Assembly (NCBI RefSeq): GCF_900156655.1
Contig: NZ_FTOG01000001.1
Coordinates: 1-64,000, forward strand
Direction: 5' to 3'
Source: Rhodobacter aestuarii
GTDB taxonomy: Bacteria; Pseudomonadota; Alphaproteobacteria; Rhodobacterales; Rhodobacteraceae
Length of the DNA: 64,000 bases
Position numbers and translations under genes: made by a program. The notes beneath the pieces are model-generated. The model saw nothing but the letters and a program-made list of their open reading frames with translations. It did no database searches and was not told the DNA's origin. Below are positions 18,401-26,125 of this stretch, one piece after another. Position 1 is the stretch's first letter; the number at the start of each line of letters is the position of its first letter.

Positions 18401-19381
18401 CTATTCCGGCTGGCGGATCTTGTCGGAGAAGCTGACCCCCGGCAGGTCGCGCTGGGCGCGCAAGGTGATGAGGGCAGAGGCATCACGCGCGCCGGGATCC
18501 GCCGGGCTGACCACGCCCAAATCGGTAAGATAATCAGGCAAATGCCCCGAAAGCACCAAGCGCCAATCGAGCGGCAGATCGGGTTTGAGGCTATGGGCCA
18601 ACTGCCAGACCACGGTGGTGCAATTGGCGGTCAGCGTGTTGTAAAACTGCGGCGCGGCTTGCAGCTCTTGCGCCAGCGTGACGTAGGAGAGGAAAATCGT
18701 GCGGCGCTGGTCCGGGCTCAGGGCGATCGGGTAGAGCCGCACCTGTTCTTGGCGGTAGTTGGTGCGCAACTGCACGATGTCGCGTTCCGTCGCGCCGATC
18801 AGCACCAGTTCAAACTGCCGAAAGAAGCCGCCGATTTCGTTGAATTTCTCCCCCTCTTCGCGGCGAATCTCGACCGAAAACACCACATGCTCGCCAGTGG
18901 TAAAGCCAAAGCTGACCAAGAGATGCGCGATATCGGGGCTGTCCCAGATCGAGGTGAACATATCCACCGTTTCAAGGTCATTGAGATCAACGGTTTCGCT
19001 GATCCAGCGCTGCGTGGCCTCGGTTTCTGAGTGCCAGTCAAAATCGCGGATATTGCCCAAGGTGATGGTCTCGCCCGAGATGTCAGCAGTGACCCCGCGC
19101 GCGACATCTACCGCCCAATCGCGGTCTTGGCGGGGTGTGATGGTTTGATACCAGCCGCCCACCAATAGGGCTGCAAAAGCGGCCAGCAGCCAGCCCATGC
19201 GCCGGGAGCGCAGAAACCGTGCCGCAAGGCTCGCCATCACCGCCAAGGTCAGCCCCGCCAAAGCGAGAAGGCGCAGTGCCCCCGCCAAATGCAGCCAAAG
19301 CGCGGTCGCAGCCCAAGCGCTGCCCAAAACAAGGATCAAAACAAACAAAACGTGGGCAAGAACGGTCATCAGGCGGGGCAT
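18401..19381 (-). CDS. DUF4105/Lnb-type membrane-bound cysteine protein
   Basis: 326 residues; AGGAGA lies 7 bases before the ATG. Three hydrophobic helices (about 5-28, 36-54 and 63-80) precede a periplasmic domain of the DUF4105 type. That domain contains NIRDFDWHSE and YNTLTANCTTVVW, where the Cys is the predicted nucleophile. DUF4105 includes Lnb, which moves acyl chains on lipoproteins, so a lipoprotein acyl-modification role is possible. The overall similarity cannot be measured here. The gene sits between the YiaA/B-like and NnrU-like genes in the pspA series. Confidence 0.75.
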   Translation of the reverse strand: MPRLMTVLAHVLFVLILVLGSAWAATALWLHLAGALRLLALAGLTLAVMASLAARFLRSRRMGWLLAAFAALLVGGWYQTITPRQDRDWAVDVARGVTADISGETITLGNIRDFDWHSETEATQRWISETVDLNDLETVDMFTSIWDSPDIAHLLVSFGFTTGEHVVFSVEIRREEGEKFNEIGGFFRQFELVLIGATERDIVQLRTNYRQEQVRLYPIALSPDQRRTIFLSYVTLAQELQAAPQFYNTLTANCTTVVWQLAHSLKPDLPLDWRLVLSGHLPDYLTDLGVVSPADPGARDASALITLRAQRDLPGVSFSDKIRQPE

Positions 19382-19431
19382 TTGGTGTCTCCTGCGAAGG
19401 GCGGGCCGGGCGTGTCGCCCGGCGCCAAGGC

Positions 19432-19713
19432 TTAGATATCGGTCTTGCCAGAGGCTTCGGCCAGCAAACGTTCGGTGCGGGCATCTTCAAGCTTGTTATA
19501 GATGCGCGCGGATTCTTCTTTGTCACGCAGGGCTTTGGTGATCGAGGCGGTGGAATAGACCAGCATCAAAGCCGCCATCGCATAATAGCCTTTGGCCGAA
19601 AAGCTCGCCTCAAGCGACCAGATCCCCGCGCCCATCATCAAAGCGGCAACGGCAAAGTTGAAATAGGTGAAGATGTTCCACGCGTTGGACACTTTGGGCA
19701 TATAGTCAGACAT
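19432..19713 (-). CDS. YiaA/YiaB-like two-helix membrane protein
   Basis: 93 residues with AAGGAAGAA before the ATG. Two hydrophobic helices (about 15-31 and 42-60) around the short AKGYY turn match the YiaA/YiaB two-helix domain. The C-terminus is charged and helical (RDKEESARIYNKLEDARTER). It begins 30 bases after the pspA stop and is therefore almost certainly co-transcribed with it. Its function is unknown. Confidence 0.75.
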   Translation of the reverse strand: MSDYMPKVSNAWNIFTYFNFAVAALMMGAGIWSLEASFSAKGYYAMAALMLVYSTASITKALRDKEESARIYNKLEDARTERLLAEASGKTDI

Positions 19714-19743
19714 TGGTTTCTTCCTTGATTGAATGAGGTTGGA

Positions 19744-20421
19744 TCAAACGGCTTTGGCACGCAGTCGGGCGAGCACATCCGCTGCGCCAGACCGCAGGGG
19801 CGCCCCGCAACCCGCGGCGGCCAAGCGCGCCGAGGTGGATTCGGCCGAAGACGAAATCGAAAGCTCGGTCAGTGCGATTTCCACCTCTTCGGAATGGGAT
19901 TGACGGTCTTGCAGGCGTTCGAGCGTGGCCTCCGCCTCGCGCAGGCTCGCCATCACCCCATCGGGCAGGGTGCCGCGCAGCTTTTGCGTGCGTTGCGCCG
20001 CATCGGCGATTTGTTTGCCGCGTTGCAGTGTGCGCAGGCGTTGTTCGGCCAAGCTGACCGTGTCGCGCAGACGGTGAATTTCCGCTTTGTAATGGGTAAT
20101 CGCGCGGGCGGTGGCATCGGCTTCGGCCTCAAGCTCAGCAATCGCGGCTGCGGCCTCGGTGGCCAGATCATCGCGCCCCTTTGCAAGCGCATCAAGCGCG
20201 CGGGCCTCCAAATCGGCCAACTGATCGGCAATCCGCGCAGCGGCTTTTTCTTCGCGTGCCGCATAGGCCATCACCACGGCCACCGCACGTTTGGCCCCCT
20301 CAAGCGCTTCTGCGGCATCGCGCAGTTGTTGGCGCAAGATCGTCAGTGCATTGGCATCGGTGAACGCGTCCACCGCATCATGGCTGCGGGCCCGGATTAG
20401 CGTTGTCATCATCTTGAACAT
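19744..20421 (-). CDS. pspA: PspA/IM30 family envelope-stress protein
   Basis: 225 residues from the ATG at 20421. It starts MFKMMTTLIRAR, typical of the family, with GGAGAA 6 bases upstream; a start 12 bases earlier lacks such a site. The protein is almost wholly alpha-helical, with long Ala/Glu/Arg-rich coiled coils and the conserved NALTILRQQLRDA segment. PspA-family proteins bind stressed inner membrane and form ESCRT-III-like scaffolds. No pspF, pspB or pspC is seen. Instead the gene is divergent from a TetR regulator, with three operator copies between them. Confidence 0.88.
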   Translation of the reverse strand: MFKMMTTLIRARSHDAVDAFTDANALTILRQQLRDAAEALEGAKRAVAVVMAYAAREEKAAARIADQLADLEARALDALAKGRDDLATEAAAAIAELEAEADATARAITHYKAEIHRLRDTVSLAEQRLRTLQRGKQIADAAQRTQKLRGTLPDGVMASLREAEATLERLQDRQSHSEEVEIALTELSISSSAESTSARLAAAGCGAPLRSGAADVLARLRAKAV

Positions 20422-20438
20422 CTGGTTCTCCATCGCTA

Positions 20439-20451
20439 TGAACGTTGTTCA
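20439..20451. promoter_or_regulatory. Operator 1, TGAAC-N3-GTTCA
   Basis: Perfect inverted repeat TGAACGTTGTTCA, extended by one more base pair on each side (ATGAAC...GTTCAT). It lies 18 bp upstream of the pspA start and is the first of three copies between pspA and tetR. Confidence 0.7.
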
Positions 20452-20473
20452 TGTGATCTGTATGGCAGGGGCG

Positions 20474-20486
20474 TGAACATTGTTCA
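20474..20486. promoter_or_regulatory. Operator 2, TGAAC-N3-GTTCA
   Basis: TGAACATTGTTCA, with the same arms as operator 1 and its centre 35 bp away. Confidence 0.7.
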
Positions 20487-20495
20487 AGATATTTT

Positions 20496-20508
20496 TGAAC
20501 GCCGTTCA
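20496..20508. promoter_or_regulatory. Operator 3, TGAAC-N3-GTTCA
   Basis: TGAACGCCGTTCA, with the same arms and its centre 22 bp from operator 2. It ends 19 bp before the tetR start codon, so the regulator probably represses itself as well as pspA. Confidence 0.7.
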
Positions 20509-20527
20509 CAAAATAATGGAGTCCCAA

Positions 20528-21145
20528 ATGGGAAGCACGCGCGACGAGAAAAAAGCCGAGTTGAAAACCCGGCTGATTGAGGCCGCAGAAGCCGAGATCA
20601 TTTCCGAGGGGCTTTCGGGTCTTAAAGCGCGCGCGGTGACGGCGCGGGCGGGCTGTGCCTTGGGCGCGCTTTATAACGCCGTCGAAGACCTCGATATGCT
20701 GGTCCTGCACGTCAATTCCCGCACGATCGCGCGGCTGGGCGCGGCTTTGCAGGAGGTCGCGCCTGCGGAGGCCGAAGATCCGCGTGCGGCGCTTCAAGCT
20801 TTGGCGGCGCGCTATGCGGAATTTGCGGTCGCAGAACGGCCTTTGTGGCTCGCGCTTTTTGAGCATCGGCTCGGTGCAGGGCGCGAGGTGCCCGAGTGGC
20901 ACCGCCAAGAACATGCGGTGTTGCTTGAAGTGATTCTGCCCCATTTGGCGCGGCTGCGCCCCGATCTGGACCGTGCGGCGCTGGGGCTGCGGGCGCGCAC
21001 CACCTTTGCGGCGGTGCATGGGGTCGTGCATCTCGCGCTTCAGGGAAGATTCGTCGGCGTGCCGATGGCAGATTTGCAATCCGAGATCGCGGGGCTTGTT
21101 GAAACCCTGACCGCCGGGGCCGACCATCTCGCTGTGCGCGGCTAA
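20528..21145 (+). CDS. TetR family transcriptional regulator
   Basis: 205 residues from the ATG at 20528, where GGAG is 6 bases upstream; an in-frame ATG at 20516 is less likely. The N-terminal helix-turn-helix (about 10-60) contains LIEAAEAEIISEGLSGLKARAVTARAG followed by the LGALYNAVEDLDML recognition-helix segment. The rest is a helical ligand domain with WLALFEHRL. Three TGAAC-N3-GTTCA operators stand immediately upstream, shared with divergent pspA. It therefore probably controls the pspA operon and itself in response to an unknown ligand. A strong terminator follows. Confidence 0.88.
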   Translation: MGSTRDEKKAELKTRLIEAAEAEIISEGLSGLKARAVTARAGCALGALYNAVEDLDMLVLHVNSRTIARLGAALQEVAPAEAEDPRAALQALAARYAEFAVAERPLWLALFEHRLGAGREVPEWHRQEHAVLLEVILPHLARLRPDLDRAALGLRARTTFAAVHGVVHLALQGRFVGVPMADLQSEIAGLVETLTAGADHLAVRG

Positions 21146-21186
21146 GCAGGGCAGGGGGCGTGAACTGGGCGGCCTAAAAACGGAAA

Positions 21187-21229
21187 CGCCCGCTCTTCAG
21201 TCCCTCCCAGGAGGTCAGAAGAGCGGGCG
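21187..21229. terminator. Strong hairpin between tetR and pucE
   Basis: CGCCCGCTCTTC (21187-21198) pairs perfectly with GAAGAGCGGGCG (21218-21229). The loop contains a second small stem (CCTC/GAGG). It separates the convergent tetR gene and puc operon and can serve both strands. Confidence 0.75.
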
Positions 21230-21273
21230 TCAACCCGAGGCAGGGGGCGGCCCTTAGGCCGCCCGATGCATGA

Positions 21274-21639
21274 TTATTCGCCCGGACGACGCGAGATCGT
21301 GGCGAAGCCGAAGGTGTCCGAGAACGGCAGGAATTTGCCGGGGATCACGTTCGACTGACGCGGGCTGTCTTGCACCAGCGGCATTTTCCAGAACGCAGCC
21401 GATTTCGGGGCGGCGTCGCGCGGGCACAGGTTCGGCTTGCGCGGGGTGTCTTGCACCAGCGGGCGCGGCCAGAAGCCTTGCGACATGTATTTGGTGCCTT
21501 CGTACACGTTTTTGGTGCGCGGCGTATCTTTCAGCAGCGCCCAGCCGAAGCGAGCCGAGAACTCGCCCGCCGGCTCCGCTTTCACGGGGGCGTTCAGGAA
21601 GATGTGCCGATGGTCTTTCATGATGTTGTCGGTGTTCAT
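21274..21639 (-). CDS. pucE: LH2 gamma-type protein PucE
   Basis: 121 residues from the ATG at 21639 (GAGGAAAG upstream). It is the last gene of pucBACDE. The protein is soluble-looking and contains repeated segments: LLKDTPRTKN, PLVQDTPRKPN and PLVQDSPRQSN, each a (L/V)xD(T/S)PRxxN unit spaced 30-36 residues apart. In R. capsulatus PucE is the 14-kDa gamma protein that stabilises the B800-850 complex without binding pigment. Identification rests on operon position and size as well as on the sequence I recall. Confidence 0.85.
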   Translation of the reverse strand: MNTDNIMKDHRHIFLNAPVKAEPAGEFSARFGWALLKDTPRTKNVYEGTKYMSQGFWPRPLVQDTPRKPNLCPRDAAPKSAAFWKMPLVQDSPRQSNVIPGKFLPFSDTFGFATISRRPGE

Positions 21640-21677
21640 TTGGTCTTTCCTCGCAGGTGAACTCTTCAGTGACGTAT

Positions 21678-21980
21678 TCAGGCGCAACAGGTCCCGCATG
21701 GGCGGGAAGTGCTACGCAGAAGTTTCGCCGCGCCTAGCGGCTTGTGGCTGACTTTCGCGACGAGCGCGGCGGCACCGCCAGCGAGCCGCTCTGCAGAACC
21801 GACGACGGCACTTACGTGAACGTCGGCGGCTTTGAGTGCTTCGACAAGGGTAGCGCGCTTAGAACCGTCGGCCATGACGACAGAAATTGCGCCCGATAGT
21901 TTACCCTTCCTCGTGAGCTGGCTTGCGAGCCCGCAAGCCGTCGTATCATCGGCATATAGCCGCGTGTATGCCGTCGTCAT
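21678..21980 (-). CDS. pucD: PucD, LH2 operon protein
   Basis: 100 residues from the ATG at 21980, which has a near-perfect GAGGAGG site. Starts further upstream would overlap pucC and lack this site. The protein is Ala/Lys-rich and has a Cys-containing end (RPCGTCCA). In R. capsulatus PucD is needed with PucE for a stable B800-850 complex; its biochemical role is unclear. It lies 62 bases after pucC and 38 bases before pucE. Confidence 0.8.
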   Translation of the reverse strand: MTTAYTRLYADDTTACGLASQLTRKGKLSGAISVVMADGSKRATLVEALKAADVHVSAVVGSAERLAGGAAALVAKVSHKPLGAAKLLRSTSRPCGTCCA

Positions 21981-22042
21981 GCATCCTCCTCGGGTAAGGA
22001 CAATCCAAAGTCTAAACCCCGTCGCGCGAAAGCGCTCTGCGG

Positions 22043-23425
22043 TCACTTGTCACGACTCAGCGCTAACGGCACGGCAAAGACGATAGCGATGAGCAACAAA
22101 AAGGCTTCCAGTGCGAACACGGCATTGTAAGGGCCAGCAACCCCGCTGCCGAAGGTGTTTGGCAAGGCTACAAGCCCGTCGCGCACGATCCCGGCCAAGG
22201 CGATGCCAAGCCCGGCAGCGGTGGCCTGCACGGCCCCCCAAGCGCCAAGGGCAAGGCCGATCCGGTCGGCGGGGGCGGCGCGCATTGTGGCGGTGAGCGT
22301 TGCATGGCCAAAGAGACCGATGCCGAACCCTACCACATAGGTGCCGAGCACGAAAAAGGCGAAAAGCGGCAAAAGCGATGAATAGATGATGGCGGCAAAG
22401 CCGGGCACACCGATGATCGCGCCGATCAGGCCCAGATGCATCGGTTTCATCCCATTGCCGAGCACCTTTGAGGCGAGGCCGAAGCCAGTGAGCGTGCCAA
22501 AGGCAAAGAGCGCCGAAAGCTTGGTGGTTTGCCCAACCGTCAGCCCCAAAGCCTGCCCACCATAGGGTTCGAGCAGCACATCGCACATGCCATAGCCAAA
22601 GGTGCCAAGGGCGATCACGATCAAAAGCGGCAGCATCCCCTTGCGCGCCATCAGCTCATTAAAGGCTTGGCGGAAGGTCGGATGCACGGCGGCTTCCATC
22701 TGTCGGGCTTTTTCGCGGTCAAAGGCTTCTTGGCGCCAGAGCGCGGCCATATTGAGCGCAACCGAAACCACAGCGGTGCCTTGAATCACCTGAATCAGGC
22801 GCCCCGGCGTGTAGTTTGCCAAAAGGAAACCGTAGATCAGCGCTGCGGCAACCGACCCAAACAGCAGCATCACATACATCAGCCCCACGACCTTGGGATG
22901 GTCTTCTTCTTCCACAAGGTCGGTCGCGAGTGCGAGGCCCGCCGTTTGCACGATATGGGCGCCCGCCCCAACCAAAAGGAAGGCAAGGGCCGCGGCGGAA
23001 ATGCCGATCCAGCGCGGCGCATCATAAGATTCGCCAAAGCCCGAGAGCACCAAAAGCGCAAAAGGCATCATCGCGAAGCCGCCGAATTGGTAGATCGTGC
23101 CCTTCCAGATCCACGGCACACGCTTGAGCCCGAGCGCGGATTTGTTGGTGTCGGATTTAAAGCCGATCAATGTGCGGAATGGCGCGAAAAGCAGGGGCAT
23201 TGCCAGCATGATCGAGACGATCGAGGCATGTACACCCATTTCGACAATCATCACCCGGTTGAGCGTGCCGGCCAGTAGCACAAGCGTCATACCAACGGTG
23301 ACTTGGAATAGGGATAACCTAAGGAGCCGGGAAAGCGGAACCTCATCGGTCGCTACATCGGCGAATGGAAGATACCTGGGACCGAATCGCGCCAGATTTT
23401 TCAGAGCGAAGTCACGGTAGCCCAT
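22043..23425 (-). CDS. pucC: PucC, LH2 assembly membrane protein (LhaA/BCH2 family)
   Basis: 460 residues with about twelve transmembrane helices of major-facilitator type. The conserved features are LSLFQVTVGMTLVLL, GFKSDTNKSALGLKRVPWIWKGT, and the internal repeat region beginning FGYGMCDVLLEPYGGQ. PucC is required for LH2 assembly and is thought to deliver or insert bacteriochlorophyll and antenna peptides. It follows pucA after a strong stem-loop that lowers expression of downstream genes relative to the antenna genes. The ribosome-binding site is weak, consistent with low demand. Confidence 0.95.
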   Translation of the reverse strand: MGYRDFALKNLARFGPRYLPFADVATDEVPLSRLLRLSLFQVTVGMTLVLLAGTLNRVMIVEMGVHASIVSIMLAMPLLFAPFRTLIGFKSDTNKSALGLKRVPWIWKGTIYQFGGFAMMPFALLVLSGFGESYDAPRWIGISAAALAFLLVGAGAHIVQTAGLALATDLVEEEDHPKVVGLMYVMLLFGSVAAALIYGFLLANYTPGRLIQVIQGTAVVSVALNMAALWRQEAFDREKARQMEAAVHPTFRQAFNELMARKGMLPLLIVIALGTFGYGMCDVLLEPYGGQALGLTVGQTTKLSALFAFGTLTGFGLASKVLGNGMKPMHLGLIGAIIGVPGFAAIIYSSLLPLFAFFVLGTYVVGFGIGLFGHATLTATMRAAPADRIGLALGAWGAVQATAAGLGIALAGIVRDGLVALPNTFGSGVAGPYNAVFALEAFLLLIAIVFAVPLALSRDK

Positions 23426-23480
23426 GGGTGCCGCCCAAAGTAGGAAGGGTATTTAAGGGGGCGGGCCCCCGGAGAGAGAA

Positions 23481-23510
23481 TGGGCCCATCGGTTTGCACC
23501 GATGGGCCCA
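23481..23510 (-). terminator. puc intercistronic stem-loop after pucA
   Basis: Perfect 12-bp stem TGGGCCCATCGG (23481-23492) with CCGATGGGCCCA (23499-23510), loop TTTGCA, starting 7 bases after the pucA stop. In Rhodobacter such a structure stabilises the short pucBA mRNA and limits read-through into pucC. Confidence 0.85.
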
Positions 23511-23516
23511 CGAAGA

Positions 23517-23705
23517 TTATTGAGCCGGAGCGGCCACGACCACGGTCGGGGCGGTCATCGGCTGGCCGTTCCAGTAGGCGCCGAACCAGTCGGTGGTGGC
23601 CAGGAGGCCGCCGTGCACGATCAGCGCGGTCACGGCAACGGCGCCGAGCACCAGCGGAACACCGGTCGAGGGGGCGACAACGGTCCAAACTTTAGCGTTG
23701 TTCAT
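23517..23705 (-). CDS. pucA: Light-harvesting 2 (B800-850) alpha chain
   Basis: 62 residues; GAGGAG before the ATG. Starts MNNAKVWTVVAPSTG, then a single transmembrane helix with the bacteriochlorophyll-ligating His in ALIVHGGLL, followed by the TTDWFGAYW segment that tunes B850. The C-terminus is Ala/Val/Pro-rich. It differs by several substitutions from the R. capsulatus alpha chain as I remember it. It lies 20 bases downstream of pucB. Confidence 0.97.
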   Translation of the reverse strand: MNNAKVWTVVAPSTGVPLVLGAVAVTALIVHGGLLATTDWFGAYWNGQPMTAPTVVVAAPAQ

Positions 23706-23725
23706 GGTATATCTCCTCTACCCGA

Positions 23726-23875
23726 TTAGCCGAGCCACGGCGTGGCGATCGCCGAGAGGATGTGCGCAACAAGCGCCATCGCCCCGAACACACGGGTGCC
23801 ATCGATCAGATAGCTGTGGACTTCTTCAGCTTCTTTCAGCGTCAGGCCGCTCGGCCCAGCTTTGTCGTCAGTCAT
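23726..23875 (-). CDS. pucB: Light-harvesting 2 (B800-850) beta chain
   Basis: 49 residues, GGAGG upstream of the ATG. The N-terminal [10 protein letters not shown] and [12 protein letters not shown] contain the distal His. The transmembrane helix [17 protein letters not shown] carries the B850 His. It appears nearly identical to R. capsulatus LH2 beta (two conservative changes by memory), which is the strongest taxonomic marker in the window. First gene of the puc operon, with a leader of about 118 bases. Confidence 0.97.
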   Translation of the reverse strand: MTDDKAGPSGLTLKEAEEVHSYLIDGTRVFGAMALVAHILSAIATPWLG

Positions 23876-23999
23876 GTCCCGAATCCTCCAAAAAACTGGG
23901 ATCTCTCGAAGGCTTTCCCCAAACTTCGCAACTTGCGATGCGAGCCTGAGCTTTTGCCTCCCCGCTACCACGCCCGGACTGGCGTGGCATCGTGAGGTC

Positions 24000-24028
24000 A
24001 CTATGCGAGGGGGGGGCGGCGCGATCAA
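24000..24028 (-). promoter_or_regulatory. puc operon promoter
   Basis: On the minus strand TTGATC (-35, 24028-24023) and CATAGT (-10, 24005-24000) are separated by 17 bases, giving initiation near 23993. The -35 directly abuts the proximal CrtJ/PpsR palindrome, the arrangement expected for aerobic repression. Inferred from sequence, not mapped. Confidence 0.6.
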
Positions 24029-24029
24029 G

Positions 24030-24047
24030 TGTAAATTGCGGCTTACA
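24030..24047. promoter_or_regulatory. Proximal CrtJ/PpsR operator
   Basis: TGTAAATTGCGGCTTACA matches TGT-N12-ACA and has a longer TGTAA/TTACA symmetry. It touches the -35 box of the puc promoter. CrtJ (PpsR) represses photosystem genes under oxygen. Confidence 0.75.
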
Positions 24048-24271
24048 CTGCGGCAAATTCGGCACTTAGGGAGGCAGAGTGCCAGTCGTAAAAAGTGCCT
24101 CTGAAAAGTGCCTTTTATCGTTGTTGACGGCTGTAAACGGGCGCCATCAGTGCCCTGTCGAACAGTGCCTGAATCGGGGCTTTTGCCCAATAGAAAAAGG
24201 CTTTTCTTGCTGCGGCTGCGAAGGCGATGGCGAGGGGGTGTGGGGGCAAGATTTGGGGTTGCTGCCTCAAG

Positions 24272-24289
24272 TGTAACGTCAGATATACA
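24272..24289. promoter_or_regulatory. Distal CrtJ/PpsR operator
   Basis: TGTAACGTCAGATATACA is a second TGT-N12-ACA site, 242 bp from the proximal one. In R. capsulatus, CrtJ binds two such distant puc sites cooperatively, presumably by looping, and this spacing fits that model. Confidence 0.7.
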
Positions 24290-24792
24290 TTTTTCTGCGT
24301 TGAGGTGTCGCAGCTTAGCGGGTTTGCGGGCGGCGCGGCAGCAATTGGGGCGGCGCGAAATTGGGTCGAATTGTCGCGTGAAAAAATCTTCAAAAAAAGT
24401 TCAGGGCGAGGGTTGAAAGGCCCGAAAGCGATCCCCAATTCGCATTCATAAGCTGTCGTCAGCTTTAACAAGCAGATTCAGTCACCGAATCCTCCAAAGA
24501 TGCGCCCAGGTGACAGGATCAAGCGGCTCTCCTCGCCGGACACGGGGAGGGCCGCACCTAGCCCCAGAGATGAATCACCCCCCTCCTTGGGGCCACTTGG
24601 CCTCTCAACCTGCGTAATATGATGCGCGATAGCTTGTGCGCATGAGGTCGCCGGGGGGATGCGGTCCTTGTGCCTTAAATTTGGGCAGATGCCGGGAATC
24701 ACCGCTGATCGGGCGGGTTCAGTAATTTTACCCATTGATAAAAATTCTATCCATGGCAGCGTTGGGACAAATAACAAGCCAGGGAGGTCTTC
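24290..24792. other. Intergenic region between puc control sites and preT
   Basis: About 500 bases without a convincing gene. The part near 24370-24400 is A-rich, and 24720-24780 is AT-rich and probably contains the preT promoter, but no clear -35/-10 pair stands out. GGGAGG precedes the preT GTG. Confidence 0.5.
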
Positions 24793-26124
24793 GTGACCAC
24801 ACGCCAGTTCGAGCCCGGGATCGTGCCCGGGCGTCTTCCCGCAGAAGACTATTGTCACGCTTTTGCCGATACCGCGCCGCCACTGACGGACCATGCCGCG
24901 CGCGTGGCCGCGGATCGGTGCTACTTCTGTTATGATGCGCCCTGCACCACGGCCTGTCCGTCCGATATTGATGTGCCGCTGTTCATTCGCCAGATCGCGA
25001 CGGGCCAGCCCGAGGCGGCTGCGGTGACGATCCTGTCGCAAAACATCTTTGGTGGCATGTGCGCCCGCGTCTGCCCGACCGAGACCCTGTGCGAGGGCGC
25101 CTGCGTGCGCGAGGTGGCTGAGGGCAAGCCGGTCGAGATTGGCCTTTTGCAGCGCCATGCGACCGACAAACTGCAAGCGGCGGGCGTGCATCCCTTCACC
25201 CGCGCCGAACGGACCGAGTTCTCAGTCGCTGTGGTGGGGGCGGGGCCGGCGGGGCTTGCTTGCGCGCACCGGCTCGCGATGAAGGGCCATGAGGTCACCG
25301 TCTATGATGCGCGGCTCAAACCCGGTGGTCTTAATGAATATGGGATCGCCGCTTATAAAGCGCCGGGCGGCTTCGCGCATAAAGAAGTGGCGTGGCTTTT
25401 GCAGATCGGTGGCATCACCGTTTTGGAAAACTGGCAGCTGGGGCGCAATGGCACGCTGGAAGACTTGCTGGAAGAACATGATGCAGTGTTCTTGGGCATG
25501 GGGCTTTCGGGCGTGAATGCGCTCTCTATTCCCGGTGCCGAATATGCCACCCCGGCAACCGATTATATTGCCGCGCTGCGTCAGGCCGAAGACCTTTCTA
25601 CCTTGCCGGTGGGGCGGCGCGTTGTGGTGATTGGCGGCGGCATGACGGCGGTGGATGCGGCGGTGCAGGCCAAACTGCTTGGCGCGGAAACCTCCACCAT
25701 CGTCTATCGTCGCTCGCAGCCGGAAATGCCGGCCTCTTTGCATGAACAAGATCACGCGCAAACGCATGGGGTGCAGATCGTGCCGAATGCGACGCCGGTG
25801 GCTATCTATAAAGAAGAAGGCGGCTTGGTGGTCGAATTTGCCCGCACCGCGACGCGCGATGGCAAAATGACGGTGCTGGAAGACACGATCCGGATTGAGG
25901 CCGATCAGGTTTTCACGGCCATCGGCCAAACGCTGGGGGCGACGCCAGAGGGGCTTACCATTACTGGCGGCAAAATCGCCATTGATGCGCGGGGCCGCAC
26001 CGGGCTTGCCAAGGTTTGGGCCGGGGGTGATTGCGCCACGGGTGGCGAAGACCTGACCGTGACGGCATCGGCCGAGGGCCGCGATGCCGCCGAAGACATC
26101 CACGCTTTTCTGATGGGGGCCTGA
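24793..26124 (+). CDS. preT: NAD-dependent dihydropyrimidine dehydrogenase, PreT subunit
   Basis: 443 residues from a GTG start with GGGAGG upstream. Small subunit of dihydropyrimidine dehydrogenase, which reduces uracil and thymine to dihydropyrimidines (or runs in reverse) with NAD(H). N-terminal iron-sulfur cysteines lie in CYFCYDAPCTTACPS and GGMCARVCPTETLCEGAC. The FAD site is VVGAGPAGLACAHRL (about 148-162) and the NAD site VVVIGGGMTAVDAA. The C-terminal WAGGDCATGGED closes the FAD domain as in glutamate-synthase beta subunits. It is directly followed by preA with one base between, so they form an operon. Confidence 0.93.
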   Translation: MTTRQFEPGIVPGRLPAEDYCHAFADTAPPLTDHAARVAADRCYFCYDAPCTTACPSDIDVPLFIRQIATGQPEAAAVTILSQNIFGGMCARVCPTETLCEGACVREVAEGKPVEIGLLQRHATDKLQAAGVHPFTRAERTEFSVAVVGAGPAGLACAHRLAMKGHEVTVYDARLKPGGLNEYGIAAYKAPGGFAHKEVAWLLQIGGITVLENWQLGRNGTLEDLLEEHDAVFLGMGLSGVNALSIPGAEYATPATDYIAALRQAEDLSTLPVGRRVVVIGGGMTAVDAAVQAKLLGAETSTIVYRRSQPEMPASLHEQDHAQTHGVQIVPNATPVAIYKEEGGLVVEFARTATRDGKMTVLEDTIRIEADQVFTAIGQTLGATPEGLTITGGKIAIDARGRTGLAKVWAGGDCATGGEDLTVTASAEGRDAAEDIHAFLMGA

Positions 26125-26125
26125 G

